From Arthrobacter sp. N199823 (lineage in GTDB: Bacteria; Actinomycetota; Actinomycetes; Actinomycetales; Micrococcaceae): a stretch of DNA of 64,000 nt. Where the stretch lies: contig NZ_PJIN01000001.1 of the NCBI RefSeq assembly GCF_002929705.1, positions 499,244-563,243 of the forward strand. Direction: 5' to 3'. Position numbers and translations under genes: made by a program. Below are positions 16,785 to 25,987 of this stretch, piece after piece. A model generated the notes under the pieces. It searched no databases. It was not told the DNA's origin and saw only the letters and a list, made by a program, of their open reading frames with translations. The number at the start of each line of letters is the position of its first letter. Position 1 is the first letter of the stretch.

Positions 16785-17492
16785 TTAGTACGAAGCTGCG
16801 CCCGTACCACCGGTGACGATGGCGATACCGGAGCTGGTACCAATGCGAGTGGCACCCGCGGCAATCATTTCCAAAGCCTTTTCCCGTGTGCGGACTCCGC
16901 CGGAGGCCTTGACGCCCAGGTCCGGACCCACGGTTTTGCGCATTAACGCAACATCTTGGGCCGTGGCGCCGCCGCCGTTGAAGCCCGTGGAGGTCTTGAC
17001 GAAATCGGCGCCAGCTTCGAGCGCCGCCTGACAGGCCAAGACCTTCTCGTCGTCGCTGAGCAGTGAGGTTTCAATGATGACCTTCAGCAGGGAATCCGCT
17101 TCGTGGACCACCTCGGCCACGGCTGAAATATCCGACACCAGCGCGTCCTTGTTCAAAGCCCTGGCCGATGCGATGTTGATGACCATGTCAATTTCATCCG
17201 CGCCGTCCATGGTGGCACCGCGGGCTTCGAATACCTTGACATCGGTATTGTGCGTGCCGAGCGGGAAACCCACCACCGTGCACGTCAGTACGCCCGTGCC
17301 GAGCAGAGCCTTCTTTGCTGCTTCAACCCAAATGGGGTTAACACATACCGACTTGAAGTGATGCTCAGCTGCTTCCTTGCATAGGCGCACGATGTCAGCG
17401 TGGCTGGCCTCGGGTGCTAGCAGGGTGTGATCAATGTAGCTTGCGAGTTCGTCGCCTGGCTGGCTTGCAGCGAACGGGCTGTTGGATGTCAT
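16785..17492 (-). CDS. deoC: deoxyribose-phosphate aldolase
   Basis: 235 residues, full length. Catalytic residues are in place: Schiff-base Lys166 in DFVKTSTGF, Lys195 in [10 protein letters not shown] and Asp102 in ADEIDMVIN. It splits 2-deoxyribose-5-phosphate into glyceraldehyde-3-phosphate and acetaldehyde in deoxynucleoside catabolism. The phosphosugar mutase and pnp at 23192-25908 would provide the previous steps. GGAAGG is found 9 bases before the ATG. The acetaldehyde produced could be handled by the aldehyde and alcohol dehydrogenases at 41118-43848. Confidence 0.95.
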   Translation of the reverse strand: MTSNSPFAASQPGDELASYIDHTLLAPEASHADIVRLCKEAAEHHFKSVCVNPIWVEAAKKALLGTGVLTCTVVGFPLGTHNTDVKVFEARGATMDGADEIDMVINIASARALNKDALVSDISAVAEVVHEADSLLKVIIETSLLSDDEKVLACQAALEAGADFVKTSTGFNGGGATAQDVALMRKTVGPDLGVKASGGVRTREKALEMIAAGATRIGTSSGIAIVTGGTGAASY

Positions 17493-17625
17493 GATGCGGA
17501 CCTTCCCACGTGTGAATGATTAACACCATGGTGCCACAGTAAAGGCCACCATGAGGCTTGGTTGGAGGCGGCCGTTGGCTGTTTTTGGCGAGCTCGGCGT
17601 CAGCGGAGGAGGTCAGTGGCGGGCG

Positions 17626-18819
17626 TCAGCGCAGCCGGTAGCCGCGCTTGACCACGGTTTCCACAATGCTGGCGTCCGGCAAGGCTGCCCGGAGCCGACT
17701 AATGGTCATGTGGAGGGCGTGATCGCCTTCCAAGGATCCGGTCCCCGCAGCGAGCTCGCTGGGCGAAAGGACCCCGCCGTCTGCGCCCATGAGCAACTTC
17801 AGTAGTTGCAGGGGGGCAGGCGCCACCGGTACCGGAAGCCCGTTGACCAGCAACGACTGCCCGCGCACCTCCAGCACGGACCCGGCACTCTCCACACGCA
17901 GCACCCCTGTCTTCTCCAGATACTCACAGACCAGCCTGATCAGGGCCCCCATACGGAACCGTTCCGGCATCAGCGGGACAATGCCGGCCTGAAGGAGTGG
18001 GGCCGCAGTAACAGGACCGACGACGGCGCACACCACGCCGCCGATTCCTGCCGTGGTAATTCCACCTGCGCCGTTTCCGCCTGCGCCGCTTCCAACGTTG
18101 GGGTCGATCCCGCGCAATGCGGCACGGAATTGCTCGCCACGGCCCAAAGCATCGGCGGCGCTGAGCACCGCGTCGACTGCCGGGGCGCTTGTAAACGTCA
18201 GGACATCGATTTCCTTGTTGATGACGGCGTCAATCAGTTGGGGCAATTTATCCCCTTCTTCAGCGTTGACCCAGCGATACGGGGTCACGGTCAACACCCT
18301 GGCGCCAGCCTCGCGCAGCCGGGTCAGGGCTGCCACGTCCGTGTAACCGTGAACCTGCACGGCCACTGTCTTGCCGACCACACCGGCAGAAATCACCAAA
18401 TCCGTCAGCGTTGCCGTGGTCTCATCGGAGCTGATGCCATCGTCATCGAGCCCTGCGGCCCGGACCGCGCCACGAGCCTTGGGGCCACGCACGTAAATAG
18501 AAGAGGAGGCCAGCGTTGCCAGCAGCTCTTCACCCTGCCCGGCAACATCGGCCGCCTCGGCCCAGCGACGCATCCCGTAGGCGGTGGTGACCATGACGAT
18601 GTCCGGCGCTGCGGCAATCACGGCCGCCGTTTCTGCGCGCAGTGCCTCATCATCTTCAACAGGGGCAATTTTCAAGGCCGGAGCGTGCTGCACCTGAGCG
18701 CCGCGACGTTCCAGCGCGTCAATCAAGTCCCCGGCCCGGCGATGCGCGGTGACACCGATCCGGAAGCCGCGCAGTGGCTGATCCAGGTGCGGGGAAGAAA
18801 GCTGGGGTGTCTCGCTCAT
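17626..18819 (-). CDS. hemD: uroporphyrinogen-III synthase fused to a winged-helix DNA-binding domain
   Basis: 397 residues from ATG 18819 (AAGGA 8 bases upstream; the open frame continues to 18936 inside cobA). Residues 1-280 form the HemD fold (GFRIGVTAHRRAGDLIDAL; TFTSAPAVDAVL). From about residue 300 follows an OmpR/PhoB-type winged helix (GSVLEVRGQSLLVNG; LHMTISRLRAAL; VVKRGYRL). This fusion is known in actinobacteria, near nitrite reductase genes. It makes uroporphyrinogen III for siroheme and may also act as a transcription factor for the nir genes. It follows cobA by 8 bases, third gene of nirB-cobA-hemD. Confidence 0.9.
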   Translation of the reverse strand: MSETPQLSSPHLDQPLRGFRIGVTAHRRAGDLIDALERRGAQVQHAPALKIAPVEDDEALRAETAAVIAAAPDIVMVTTAYGMRRWAEAADVAGQGEELLATLASSSIYVRGPKARGAVRAAGLDDDGISSDETTATLTDLVISAGVVGKTVAVQVHGYTDVAALTRLREAGARVLTVTPYRWVNAEEGDKLPQLIDAVINKEIDVLTFTSAPAVDAVLSAADALGRGEQFRAALRGIDPNVGSGAGGNGAGGITTAGIGGVVCAVVGPVTAAPLLQAGIVPLMPERFRMGALIRLVCEYLEKTGVLRVESAGSVLEVRGQSLLVNGLPVPVAPAPLQLLKLLMGADGGVLSPSELAAGTGSLEGDHALHMTISRLRAALPDASIVETVVKRGYRLR

Positions 18820-18827
18820 GAAATCCT

Positions 18828-19634
18828 TCAAGCTGTTTGCAAATAGGCATCCGCGACGAAGTTCGGGACGGCCAAGCCATGCTCGCCAGCTAGATTCACC
18901 ACATCCCCGATGACAATGACAGCGGGATTGAGGCAAGCAGATGACGCGTGAACAATCGTACCGAGCGTTGCCACTGTGGTGCGTTGCGTATGGCTGAATC
19001 CATTCTCGACGATAGCCACGGGCGTAACACTTGCTAATCCGGCTCCGCTGAGGCCCGCCATCAAAGAGGGCAATGTGCCGATGCCCATCAGGACAACAAT
19101 GGTGCCGCCCAACCCTGCCAAATGCGTGAATTCATTGGTGGTCAACGGTGCGTGTCCCGAGACCACTGTGAACAGGTGGCTGACGTTGCGGTGAGTCACG
19201 GGGATGCCCGCAGCGCCCGGCACGGCGATGGAGCTGGAAATACCAGGCACAACGGTGACGGCTATGCCGGCAGCCACAGCCCCGGCCATTTCCTCACCGC
19301 CTCGCCCAAACACAAAGGGATCCCCGCCCTTGAGGCGCACCACGTGCAGACCGGACTTGGCGCCATCGATCATGCGGGAGGTGATCTCTTCCTGTGGGAC
19401 CTTGTGATGTCCGGGGGTTTTTCCCACATCCACGAAGGTGGCCCGGGGTGCCAAGGCGGCGAGATCTTCGGTGGGACCCAGCCTGTCGAAGTAGACTACA
19501 TCCGCTGCGGTCAACGCCTTTGCAGCGCGCAGCGTCAACAGATCGGCCGGACCCGGCCCGCCGCCCACCAAGGTGATGTGTCCGGTGCGGCCAATGCGGC
19601 GGGGGCTTGTTGGAGTTGCCATGGATTTCACCAT
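18828..19634 (-). CDS. cobA: uroporphyrinogen-III C-methyltransferase
   Basis: 268 residues. Signature motifs of SUMT are present: ITLVGGGPGPADLLTLRA at the start, VYFDRLG, then VRLKGGDPFVFGRGGEE and GIPVTHR. It methylates uroporphyrinogen III twice using SAM to give precorrin-2 for siroheme, the cofactor of NirB. The ATG at 19634 overlaps the nirB stop (TAATG); a second ATG at 19622 has a weak GGTGA ahead of it and could be the true start. No dehydrogenase/ferrochelatase domain (CysG-N) is fused, so those steps must be encoded elsewhere. Confidence 0.93.
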   Translation of the reverse strand: MVKSMATPTSPRRIGRTGHITLVGGGPGPADLLTLRAAKALTAADVVYFDRLGPTEDLAALAPRATFVDVGKTPGHHKVPQEEITSRMIDGAKSGLHVVRLKGGDPFVFGRGGEEMAGAVAAGIAVTVVPGISSSIAVPGAAGIPVTHRNVSHLFTVVSGHAPLTTNEFTHLAGLGGTIVVLMGIGTLPSLMAGLSGAGLASVTPVAIVENGFSHTQRTTVATLGTIVHASSACLNPAVIVIGDVVNLAGEHGLAVPNFVADAYLQTA

Positions 19635-22318
19635 TAGTTGTGCTCGGCGATGGAGCTGCGGACGGGGATGTGGGTGGCAATCAGCACCGGGCCAGCCTCA
19701 GCTTTTTCGGAGGCCGTTGCTGGACGGATCTGTCCGCGCTCGGGCACAAACATGATCGAATCGTCGGCTACTTCAGGGGCATTGACAAAGGAACGGAAAC
19801 GGCGCAGACGTTCGGGATCGGCCAAGGTGGCAGCCCATTCGTCCTCGTAGTTGCCCACGTGTGTGTTCATGGCAGCTTCCAGATCGGCGGCGATGCCCAA
19901 CGAATCGTTGACCACCACATCCACCACGTGAGCCAATTCGCCGTCGAGCTCTTCCTGCCAACGGGCTGTACGCTGCAGACGTTCGGCGGTGCGGATGTAG
20001 TACATGAGATACCTGTCGATGTAGCTGATGAGCGTGTCATCATCGAGGTCCTTGGCGAGCAGCTGGGCGTGCGCCGGGGTGGCTCCGCCGTTGCCGCCCA
20101 CATAGACGTTCCAGCCGTCGGCGGTGGCAATGACACCCACATCCTTGCCGCGTGCCTCGGCGCACTCACGGGCGCAGCCGGACACGCCGAGCTTGAATTT
20201 GTGCGGGCTGCGCAATCCGCGGTACCGCAGCTCCAATTTGATGGCCATGGCCACCGAATCCTGAACGCCGTAGCGGCACCAGGAGGAGCCCACACAGGAT
20301 TTCACGGTGCGCAGCGACTTGCCGTACGCCTGTCCGGATTCCATGCCGGCGTCCACCAGGATCTTCCAGATCTCCGGTAGCTGCTCCAGCCGGGCGCCGA
20401 AGAGGTCAATCCGCTGACCGCCGGTAATCTTCGTGTACAGGTTGAAATCCTGGGCGACCTTGGCGATGACGGCCAGCTTGTCCGGGGTGATCTCCCCGCC
20501 CGGGATGCGCGGCACCACCGAGTACGTGCCGTCCTTTTGCATGTTGGCAAGCGCGCGGTCATTGGTGTCCTGCAGGGTGCCGCGGCCCTCGTCTAGGACG
20601 TAGGCGCTGTTTTGGCTGGCCAGAATATTGGCGATGGTGGGCTTGCAAATATCGCAGCCACGCCCATTTTTCGCCGTCTCATCGACGCCAAAACGGGCCA
20701 GAATGTCGGGGAAACTGGTGAGTTCCAGTGCACGGACTGCCTCGAACAGTTCCGGGCGGGACATCTCAAAGTGCTCACAGAGGGCCTTGGAAACCGTGAT
20801 GCCCGACTTCTTCAGCTCACCCTCCATGAGCTTTTTCAGCAGCGGAACGCAGGATCCACACTGGGTGCCGGCGCGGGTGCAGGCTTTGAGCCCGGGCAGA
20901 TCCTGAACCGGTGAGTTGCCTTCGCACGTCCCGCAGCCGTTGACGGCGTCGCGGACACTGCCGGCGGAGACGTTGTTGCATGAGCACAAGATGGCATCGT
21001 CGGGAAGTTCGACGACGGGAGCGTCACCGCCGCCTGCTGCCGAAAGGAACGCCCCGGGTTCGCCCGGCAGCTCCCTGCCCAGGAGCGGGCGCAGGCTGGT
21101 GTAGGGGCTGGCATCCCCAACAAAAATGCCGCCGAGGAGCGTTTTGGCATCGGCACTGGTGACGATCTTTTGGTATACGCCGCGGGCCGGATCGGCGTAA
21201 ACCACTTCCAGGCTGTTCTCTGTAGTGGCAAAGGCGTCGCCGAAGCTGGCCACATCCACACCGGAGAGCTTGAGCTTGGTAGCAGTGTCAAAGCCGGGGA
21301 AGGTGGCGCCGCCGCCGTGGAGCCTGTCGGCGACAATTTCTGCCATGGTGTTGGCCGGGGCTACCAAACCCAGACACATGCCCTCGTAGTTGGCCACCTC
21401 GCCAATGGCCCAGACGCCGGGCACGCCCGTGGCGCAACTATCGGTGATGACAATGCCGCCGCGCGGGCCCAGCTCGAATCCGTGGTGGGCAACCCCGTCA
21501 CTGTCGCGGGCCAGCTCATCGCGAGGCCGTACGCCCACGGAAACCACCACGAGGTCTGCGGCTACCACCGAGTCATCGGCCATGAGCACTCCGGTGACCT
21601 GACCGGCGTCGTCTGTCTGAATAGCTTTGGGGTACTGGCCAATAGCGGCGTTCATGCCCTTCGCAGCGACCAAACGGCCCAGAGCCTGGCCGGCGCCCTC
21701 GTCGAGTTGGGCGTTCATGAGCCAGCGCCCGCCATTGATGACTACCGAATCCGCACCAAGCTTGATGAGTCCGGCCGCAGCCTCCAGGCCCAGCAGACCA
21801 CCGCCGATGACTGCCGTCTGCACCGTGCGGCCCAACTTCTCGCTCAGCGCGGCAACTTGCTGGTTCAGCGTCCAGACGTCGTCCAAGGTGCGGTAAACGT
21901 GGGTGTACTCGGAACCAGGGATGCTCAGGCGCGTGGCGTCAGAGCCGGTAGCCAAGACCAACTCGTCATAGGGGTAGATGGTGAGTTCGCCACAGTCCAT
22001 GGTCTGCACGGTGCCCTGCTCGGGATTGATGCTGGCAACTTCAGCGCCGGTGACGAGCGTGACGGCGGGGTGATCCCACAGTGCTGCATCGCCCAGGGTG
22101 AGATCGGTGGAGACATCCTTGAGGGCCTGGCTCAGCGCCACCCTGTCATAGGGAACGTGGACTTCCTCGGTGAGGACGGTGATGTGCCAGTCATTGCGGC
22201 CGCGGGCATGCATAGCCTCGACAAAACGATGAGCGGCTGGCCCGCCGCCAACCACAACGATCTTGCGGAAGTTGGTGGCACTGCTGGCCGTGGTGCTTTG
22301 CTCGCTTGGCTGCGTCAT
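19634..22318 (-). CDS. nirB: assimilatory nitrite reductase large subunit
   Basis: 894 residues from ATG 22318 (AGGAAAGG upstream; earlier in-frame ATG at 22423 lacks one). Domain order: FAD/NAD(P)H module (VVVGGGPAAHRFVEAM), BFD-like [2Fe-2S] domain (CSCNNVSAGSVRDAV; CTRAGTQCGSC), and two nitrite-reductase half domains with the siroheme/[4Fe-4S] cysteines Cys675 and Cys681 (CVGSSWC) and a second pair near residues 715 and 719 (GVSGCAREC). It reduces nitrite to ammonium with NAD(P)H in the cytoplasm. Divergent from nirD, an unusual split of the two subunits, and leading the operon with cobA and hemD. Confidence 0.96.
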   Translation of the reverse strand: MTQPSEQSTTASSATNFRKIVVVGGGPAAHRFVEAMHARGRNDWHITVLTEEVHVPYDRVALSQALKDVSTDLTLGDAALWDHPAVTLVTGAEVASINPEQGTVQTMDCGELTIYPYDELVLATGSDATRLSIPGSEYTHVYRTLDDVWTLNQQVAALSEKLGRTVQTAVIGGGLLGLEAAAGLIKLGADSVVINGGRWLMNAQLDEGAGQALGRLVAAKGMNAAIGQYPKAIQTDDAGQVTGVLMADDSVVAADLVVVSVGVRPRDELARDSDGVAHHGFELGPRGGIVITDSCATGVPGVWAIGEVANYEGMCLGLVAPANTMAEIVADRLHGGGATFPGFDTATKLKLSGVDVASFGDAFATTENSLEVVYADPARGVYQKIVTSADAKTLLGGIFVGDASPYTSLRPLLGRELPGEPGAFLSAAGGGDAPVVELPDDAILCSCNNVSAGSVRDAVNGCGTCEGNSPVQDLPGLKACTRAGTQCGSCVPLLKKLMEGELKKSGITVSKALCEHFEMSRPELFEAVRALELTSFPDILARFGVDETAKNGRGCDICKPTIANILASQNSAYVLDEGRGTLQDTNDRALANMQKDGTYSVVPRIPGGEITPDKLAVIAKVAQDFNLYTKITGGQRIDLFGARLEQLPEIWKILVDAGMESGQAYGKSLRTVKSCVGSSWCRYGVQDSVAMAIKLELRYRGLRSPHKFKLGVSGCARECAEARGKDVGVIATADGWNVYVGGNGGATPAHAQLLAKDLDDDTLISYIDRYLMYYIRTAERLQRTARWQEELDGELAHVVDVVVNDSLGIAADLEAAMNTHVGNYEDEWAATLADPERLRRFRSFVNAPEVADDSIMFVPERGQIRPATASEKAEAGPVLIATHIPVRSSIAEHN

Positions 22319-22459
22319 GTCTATGGCCTTTCCTGGGGGCCCGGTGGAGGCGGCCTCGTGTTGGCGGAACCTACGCCGGCCCTCTTGGGTGGGCCTGGTA
22401 CCGGCACCAACGTGTGTTTCCATGTTAGGAAAGGGCCATTGCTACGCCGTTTCGTCGAT

Positions 22460-22475
22460 GTAACAGCCAGTTAAC
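22460..22475. promoter_or_regulatory. candidate GlnR box 1
   Basis: GTAAC-AGCCAG-TTAAC fits the actinobacterial GlnR pattern GTnAC-n6-GaAAC (AC-n9-AC core) with one weak half-site. GlnR is known to activate nitrite reductase genes in Streptomyces and mycobacteria. It lies 142 bases upstream of nirB and 206 upstream of nirD. Confidence 0.45.
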
Positions 22476-22516
22476 ATAAGCCTCACGGGCCCCGGCATCG
22501 CGGTGGTGAGAGAGGT

Positions 22517-22532
22517 TTAACATTTCCGTTAC
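22517..22532. promoter_or_regulatory. candidate GlnR box 2
   Basis: TTAAC-ATTTCC-GTTAC keeps the AC-n9-AC core of GlnR sites. The distance to box 1 is 57 bases centre to centre. It is 149 bases upstream of nirD. Confidence 0.4.
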
Positions 22533-22680
22533 CGGGGCGTCGGGCAGGGGAAACATGGCCGTTTTAGGGTTGATCTCAGTTGCCCGACCCGCAGCTTCTG
22601 GTCACCGGGTTGTGGGTTGGGCATCCAGTTTTTTGCCACGGCGCTTAGCTCCCACCCGGCCCCGATCAAAAGGAACGCTC

Positions 22681-23064
22681 ATGGAACAGCTCATGGAAAT
22701 GCCCCGCACCTCCCACGCTCATGGCGCTCGCACCGCACATACAACGCGGTGGTTTCCGGTGTGCAAGTTGCGCGATCTCGAAGACTCGTGGGGTGAAGCG
22801 GCCCTGATCAACGGACAGCAAGTCGCGCTGTTCCGGGTGGGTGAAAACGACGTTTTTGCGGTGTCCCATGCCGACCCGGCCACCGCCTCCCATGTCATGG
22901 CCCGCGGTGTGGTTGGCTCCCGCGGCAACACGTACACCATCGCCTCACCGCTGCACAAAGAGGTCTACTCGCTGGCAACGGGGGAGTGCTTCGGCAGGCC
23001 AGAATTATCCTTGGACACCTTCCCGGTGCGCGTTGTGGCCGGCGGTATCGAGGTGGAGCTCTAG
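22681..23064 (+). CDS. nirD: nitrite reductase small subunit
   Basis: 127 residues from ATG 22681, with AAGGA 7-8 bases upstream. Rieske-like NirD fold: FPVCKLRDLEDSWGEAALINGQQVALFRV, then SPLHKEVYSLATGECFG and VRVVAGGIEVEL. As in other NirD proteins, the CxH...CxxH iron-sulfur ligands of true Rieske proteins are missing, so it is a structural or regulatory partner of NirB and not an electron carrier. It stands alone on the plus strand. Confidence 0.93.
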   Translation: MEQLMEMPRTSHAHGARTAHTTRWFPVCKLRDLEDSWGEAALINGQQVALFRVGENDVFAVSHADPATASHVMARGVVGSRGNTYTIASPLHKEVYSLATGECFGRPELSLDTFPVRVVAGGIEVEL

Positions 23065-23191
23065 AGCTGGACCCGCCCGATAGCTGCAGCTGCAACGCAG
23101 CACGATTGACGTGGCACAACAAAAAACGCCACGCAGCCGTGTGAAAGCGGATGAGTGGCGTAATTCGCGCGGCTAGAGCCGTGACTAACTG

Positions 23192-25054
23192 TTAGAGATT
23201 TTCCAGCCCCAGGGCTGCCTTGACGTCAATAACCACCGCGGCCAGTGCACGTTGCGCCTCTTCGTGAGCTGCGCCGAGATGCTCCGCGCCGGTCACCGGA
23301 ATGATGACTTCCAGGTAGCACTTGAGCTTTGGTTCGGTGCCGCTGGGCCGGATGATGACCCGGGTGCCGTTATCGCTCCAGTAGGCCATGGCCTCCGTGG
23401 CGGGCAAGTCAATTGAGCCCGTGGCGAGATCGGCGAGCTCGGCAATGGCTGAACCGTCAAAGTGCGCAGGAGGCTGGGCCCGGAGCCGGGACACCATGGC
23501 GTGAATATCGGAGATTTCCTCGACGCGGATGCTGATCTGGTTACTGACGTGGAGACCGTGCGCCAAAGCCAAGTCATCCAAAACATCGAAGAGCGTCCGG
23601 CCAACAGCCTTGAGTGAGGCGGCCATTTCAGCCACCAAGAGCCCAGCCGAAATCCCGTCCTTGTCGCGTACCACCTCCGGTGCCACGCAATAGCCCAAAG
23701 CTTCTTCGTAGCCGTAAGTAAGCGCCGGAACACGCGAAATCCACTTGAAACCTGTCAGCGTATGGGCATGTCCGTATCCGGCGGCAGCTGCGATCTTGCC
23801 CAGCAGTCGCGAGGAAACAATCGAGTTGGCAAAGACGGGGGTACCTGTTGCGCCGGTTTCTGCTGTTCCGGCGCGCCCGCCCCTTGCCGCTATGTGCGCT
23901 CCGAGCAAGGCCCCCACCTGGTCGCCGTGGAGCTGATGCCACGTTCCGGTGGCGGGGTTCAGCGCACCGACAGCGACCCTGTCGGCGTCGGGATCGTTGG
24001 CCAAGACCAGATCGGCACCGACCTCTTCCGCCAAGGCAAAGGCTAGATCCATGGCGCCAGGCTCTTCCGGATTAGGGAAGGAGACAGTGGGGAAGTCTGG
24101 GTCAGGGGCGGATTGTTCGGCAACGGCATGAACATCGGTGAACCCGGCACTGTTGAGCACAGCCAGGGCCGTTTCATGCCCCACACCGTGCAGCGAGGTG
24201 TGGACAATGCGCAGCTCCCGTGCGGGGAAGGCCGTAGGATCCACCAATGTGGCAACAGTTGTTTTGTACTCCTGAACCAGTGCATCGCCAAGGACATGCC
24301 AACCCTCGTTGGCCATCTCAATGCCTGAAGTTTCGCCCATTTCCGCTGTGTTGGCAACGGTATCAATGTGACCGGCGATCAAGGAATCGTGCGGGGCAAC
24401 AATTTGCACGCCGCGAGCCTCCGGAGCCACGGCCCGGCCGCCCAAGTACACCTTGTAGCCGTTGTCTTGGCGTGGATTATGGCTAGCTGTCACCATGATG
24501 CCGGCTTCGCAGTCCAGGGCACGTACAGCGTAAGCCAGCACCGGTGTTGGCAGCGGTGCCGGCATCAGGAATGTTTCAATACCAGCCGCAGTGAAAATAG
24601 CCGCGGTCTCTTGCGCAAACGCCTGCGAGTTGTAGCGGGCGTCAAATCCCACAACTGCCCGGGGCTGGTACCGCAGGACAGACGCGGAGGAGGATCCGGC
24701 GTCGAAAGTGTCCTTCTGCCCTTCCTGAGCGTCCTCAGGCTGCGCGGGCTCCTTGGCGAGGGCGAGCAAGTGCGCGGCCACACCGGCTGCGGCGCGCCGC
24801 ACCACCACCTTGTTCATCCGGTTCGGGCCAGGCCCCATGGCGGCGCGGAGCCCGGCCGTCCCAAATGCGAGATTGCCGGCAAAGCTGTCGGCCAACTCTG
24901 CCGGGTCAGCCGGCGCGGCGGCGATCAAATCCAGCAGTTGCGCGGCAGTTGCCGGGTCCGGATCGTGGTCAGCCCACTGGCCTGCGGCCGCCTGCAGGGC
25001 CGCAATCTCGAGTGCTGAGGCGGACTCGGATTGGTTCTCGTTTACATGTCTCAC
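23192..25054 (-). CDS. phosphosugar mutase (phosphomannomutase/phosphoglucomutase family)
   Basis: 620 residues. Alpha-D-phosphohexomutase features in order: FGTAGLRAAMGPGPNRMN, the phosphoserine loop VTASHNPRQDNGYK, the metal loop ANDPDADRVAVG, and the phosphate-binding loop RPSGTEPKLKCYLE near the C-terminus. The start is GTG 25054, 32 bases after pnp. Next to a purine nucleoside phosphorylase it may act on ribose-1-phosphate (phosphopentomutase role) as well as on hexose phosphates; the sequence does not decide. A stretch at residues 105-125 (PAQPEDAQEGQKDTFDAGSS) is an unstructured insert. Confidence 0.92.
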   Translation of the reverse strand: MRHVNENQSESASALEIAALQAAAGQWADHDPDPATAAQLLDLIAAAPADPAELADSFAGNLAFGTAGLRAAMGPGPNRMNKVVVRRAAAGVAAHLLALAKEPAQPEDAQEGQKDTFDAGSSSASVLRYQPRAVVGFDARYNSQAFAQETAAIFTAAGIETFLMPAPLPTPVLAYAVRALDCEAGIMVTASHNPRQDNGYKVYLGGRAVAPEARGVQIVAPHDSLIAGHIDTVANTAEMGETSGIEMANEGWHVLGDALVQEYKTTVATLVDPTAFPARELRIVHTSLHGVGHETALAVLNSAGFTDVHAVAEQSAPDPDFPTVSFPNPEEPGAMDLAFALAEEVGADLVLANDPDADRVAVGALNPATGTWHQLHGDQVGALLGAHIAARGGRAGTAETGATGTPVFANSIVSSRLLGKIAAAAGYGHAHTLTGFKWISRVPALTYGYEEALGYCVAPEVVRDKDGISAGLLVAEMAASLKAVGRTLFDVLDDLALAHGLHVSNQISIRVEEISDIHAMVSRLRAQPPAHFDGSAIAELADLATGSIDLPATEAMAYWSDNGTRVIIRPSGTEPKLKCYLEVIIPVTGAEHLGAAHEEAQRALAAVVIDVKAALGLENL

Positions 25055-25086
25055 GAAACCAATGTAACCGCACCGCGCGCGAACTC

Positions 25087-25908
25087 CTACAACTTTGCGA
25101 TGATACCGGCCAACAAGGCGGAAATGCGGGGGCCTGCGGCGGTGCCGGCCTCGATAACTTCAGTGTGGCTGAGCGGGGTGGCGCTGATGCCGGCGGCGAG
25201 GTTGGTCACCAGGGAAATGCCGAATACTTCCATGCCGGCGGCGCGGGCGGCAATGGCCTCCAGCGCCGTGGACATGCCCACTAAATCGGCACCAATGCGC
25301 TTGGCGTACTGCACCTCGGCAGGAGTTTCGTAATGCGGGCCGGTGAACTGGGCGTAGACGCCTTCATCAAGGGTGGAATCCACTTGGCGGGCCACTGCAC
25401 GCAGCCTGGCGGAGTACAGATCCGTCAGGTCCACAAACGTTGCGCCCTCGAGCGGGGACGTCGCCGTCAAATTGATGTGGTCGCTGATCAACACGGGCGT
25501 GCCGGGGGTCCACGCCTCGTTGAGCCCGCCGCAGCCGTTGGTCAAAACCATGGTGGTGGCGCCGGCAGCGGCGGCGGTGCGCACACCGTGGACCACAGCG
25601 CGCACGCCCTTGCCTTCGTAGAAGTGGGTGCGGGCGCCGAGGACCAAAACGTTCTTGCCACCGGGGGTGCGGATGGATGTCAGCGTGGCCACGTGGCCTA
25701 CTACTGCGGGGGCGGAAAAGCCCGGGACGTCAGTGGCATCCAGGACAGCTGTGACCTCGCCGATGAGACCTGCCGCTTCACCCCAGCCCGAGCCCAGAAC
25801 CACTGCGATGTGGTGAGTTTGAACACCCGTGTGTTCGGCAATATAGGCGGCTGCCTCGCGGGCTAGCTGGCTGGGATCGGTCTGCTCTGCGGTGTTTTGA
25901 ATAGTCAC
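25087..25908 (-). CDS. punA: purine nucleoside phosphorylase
   Basis: 273 residues from GTG 25908, which places VTIQNTAEQ at the N-terminus; the open frame extends to 25965 without family match. Trimeric-PNP motifs: VVLGSGWGEA (phosphate loop), VLTNGCGGLNEAW, then SDHINLTATSP and GPHYETPAEV. It splits purine (deoxy)nucleosides into base and (deoxy)ribose-1-phosphate. No Shine-Dalgarno is seen; TATGTT lies 6 bases before the GTG, which suggests a leaderless message. Located directly upstream of the phosphosugar mutase gene and divergent from the quinone dehydrogenase gene. Confidence 0.93.
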   Translation of the reverse strand: MTIQNTAEQTDPSQLAREAAAYIAEHTGVQTHHIAVVLGSGWGEAAGLIGEVTAVLDATDVPGFSAPAVVGHVATLTSIRTPGGKNVLVLGARTHFYEGKGVRAVVHGVRTAAAAGATTMVLTNGCGGLNEAWTPGTPVLISDHINLTATSPLEGATFVDLTDLYSARLRAVARQVDSTLDEGVYAQFTGPHYETPAEVQYAKRIGADLVGMSTALEAIAARAAGMEVFGISLVTNLAAGISATPLSHTEVIEAGTAAGPRISALLAGIIAKL

Positions 25909-25987
25909 GGAACCAACATACCGGCCCCGTGTGCCTAAGCACAGTCTTGGTGGAACTTGGTGCATGGCGCGGCCTAGGGAAGAATGA

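Larger units (their letters stand above)
22319..22680. promoter_or_regulatory. divergent nirB/nirD promoter region
   Basis: 362 bases that serve both nitrite reductase subunit genes. It carries the two candidate GlnR boxes described separately. An ATG at 22555 in the nirD frame has no family match before 22681. A 5' untranslated leader of more than 100 bases is possible on either side. No riboswitch was recognised. Confidence 0.6.

Noticed and set aside
17806-18846. 346-residue open frame antisense to hemD
   Set aside because: His/Gly/Gln-rich shadow; HemD motifs on the other strand are unambiguous.
21170-22474. 434-residue open frame antisense to nirB
   Set aside because: Shadow of the NirB FAD domain; no conserved motif and no ribosome-binding site.
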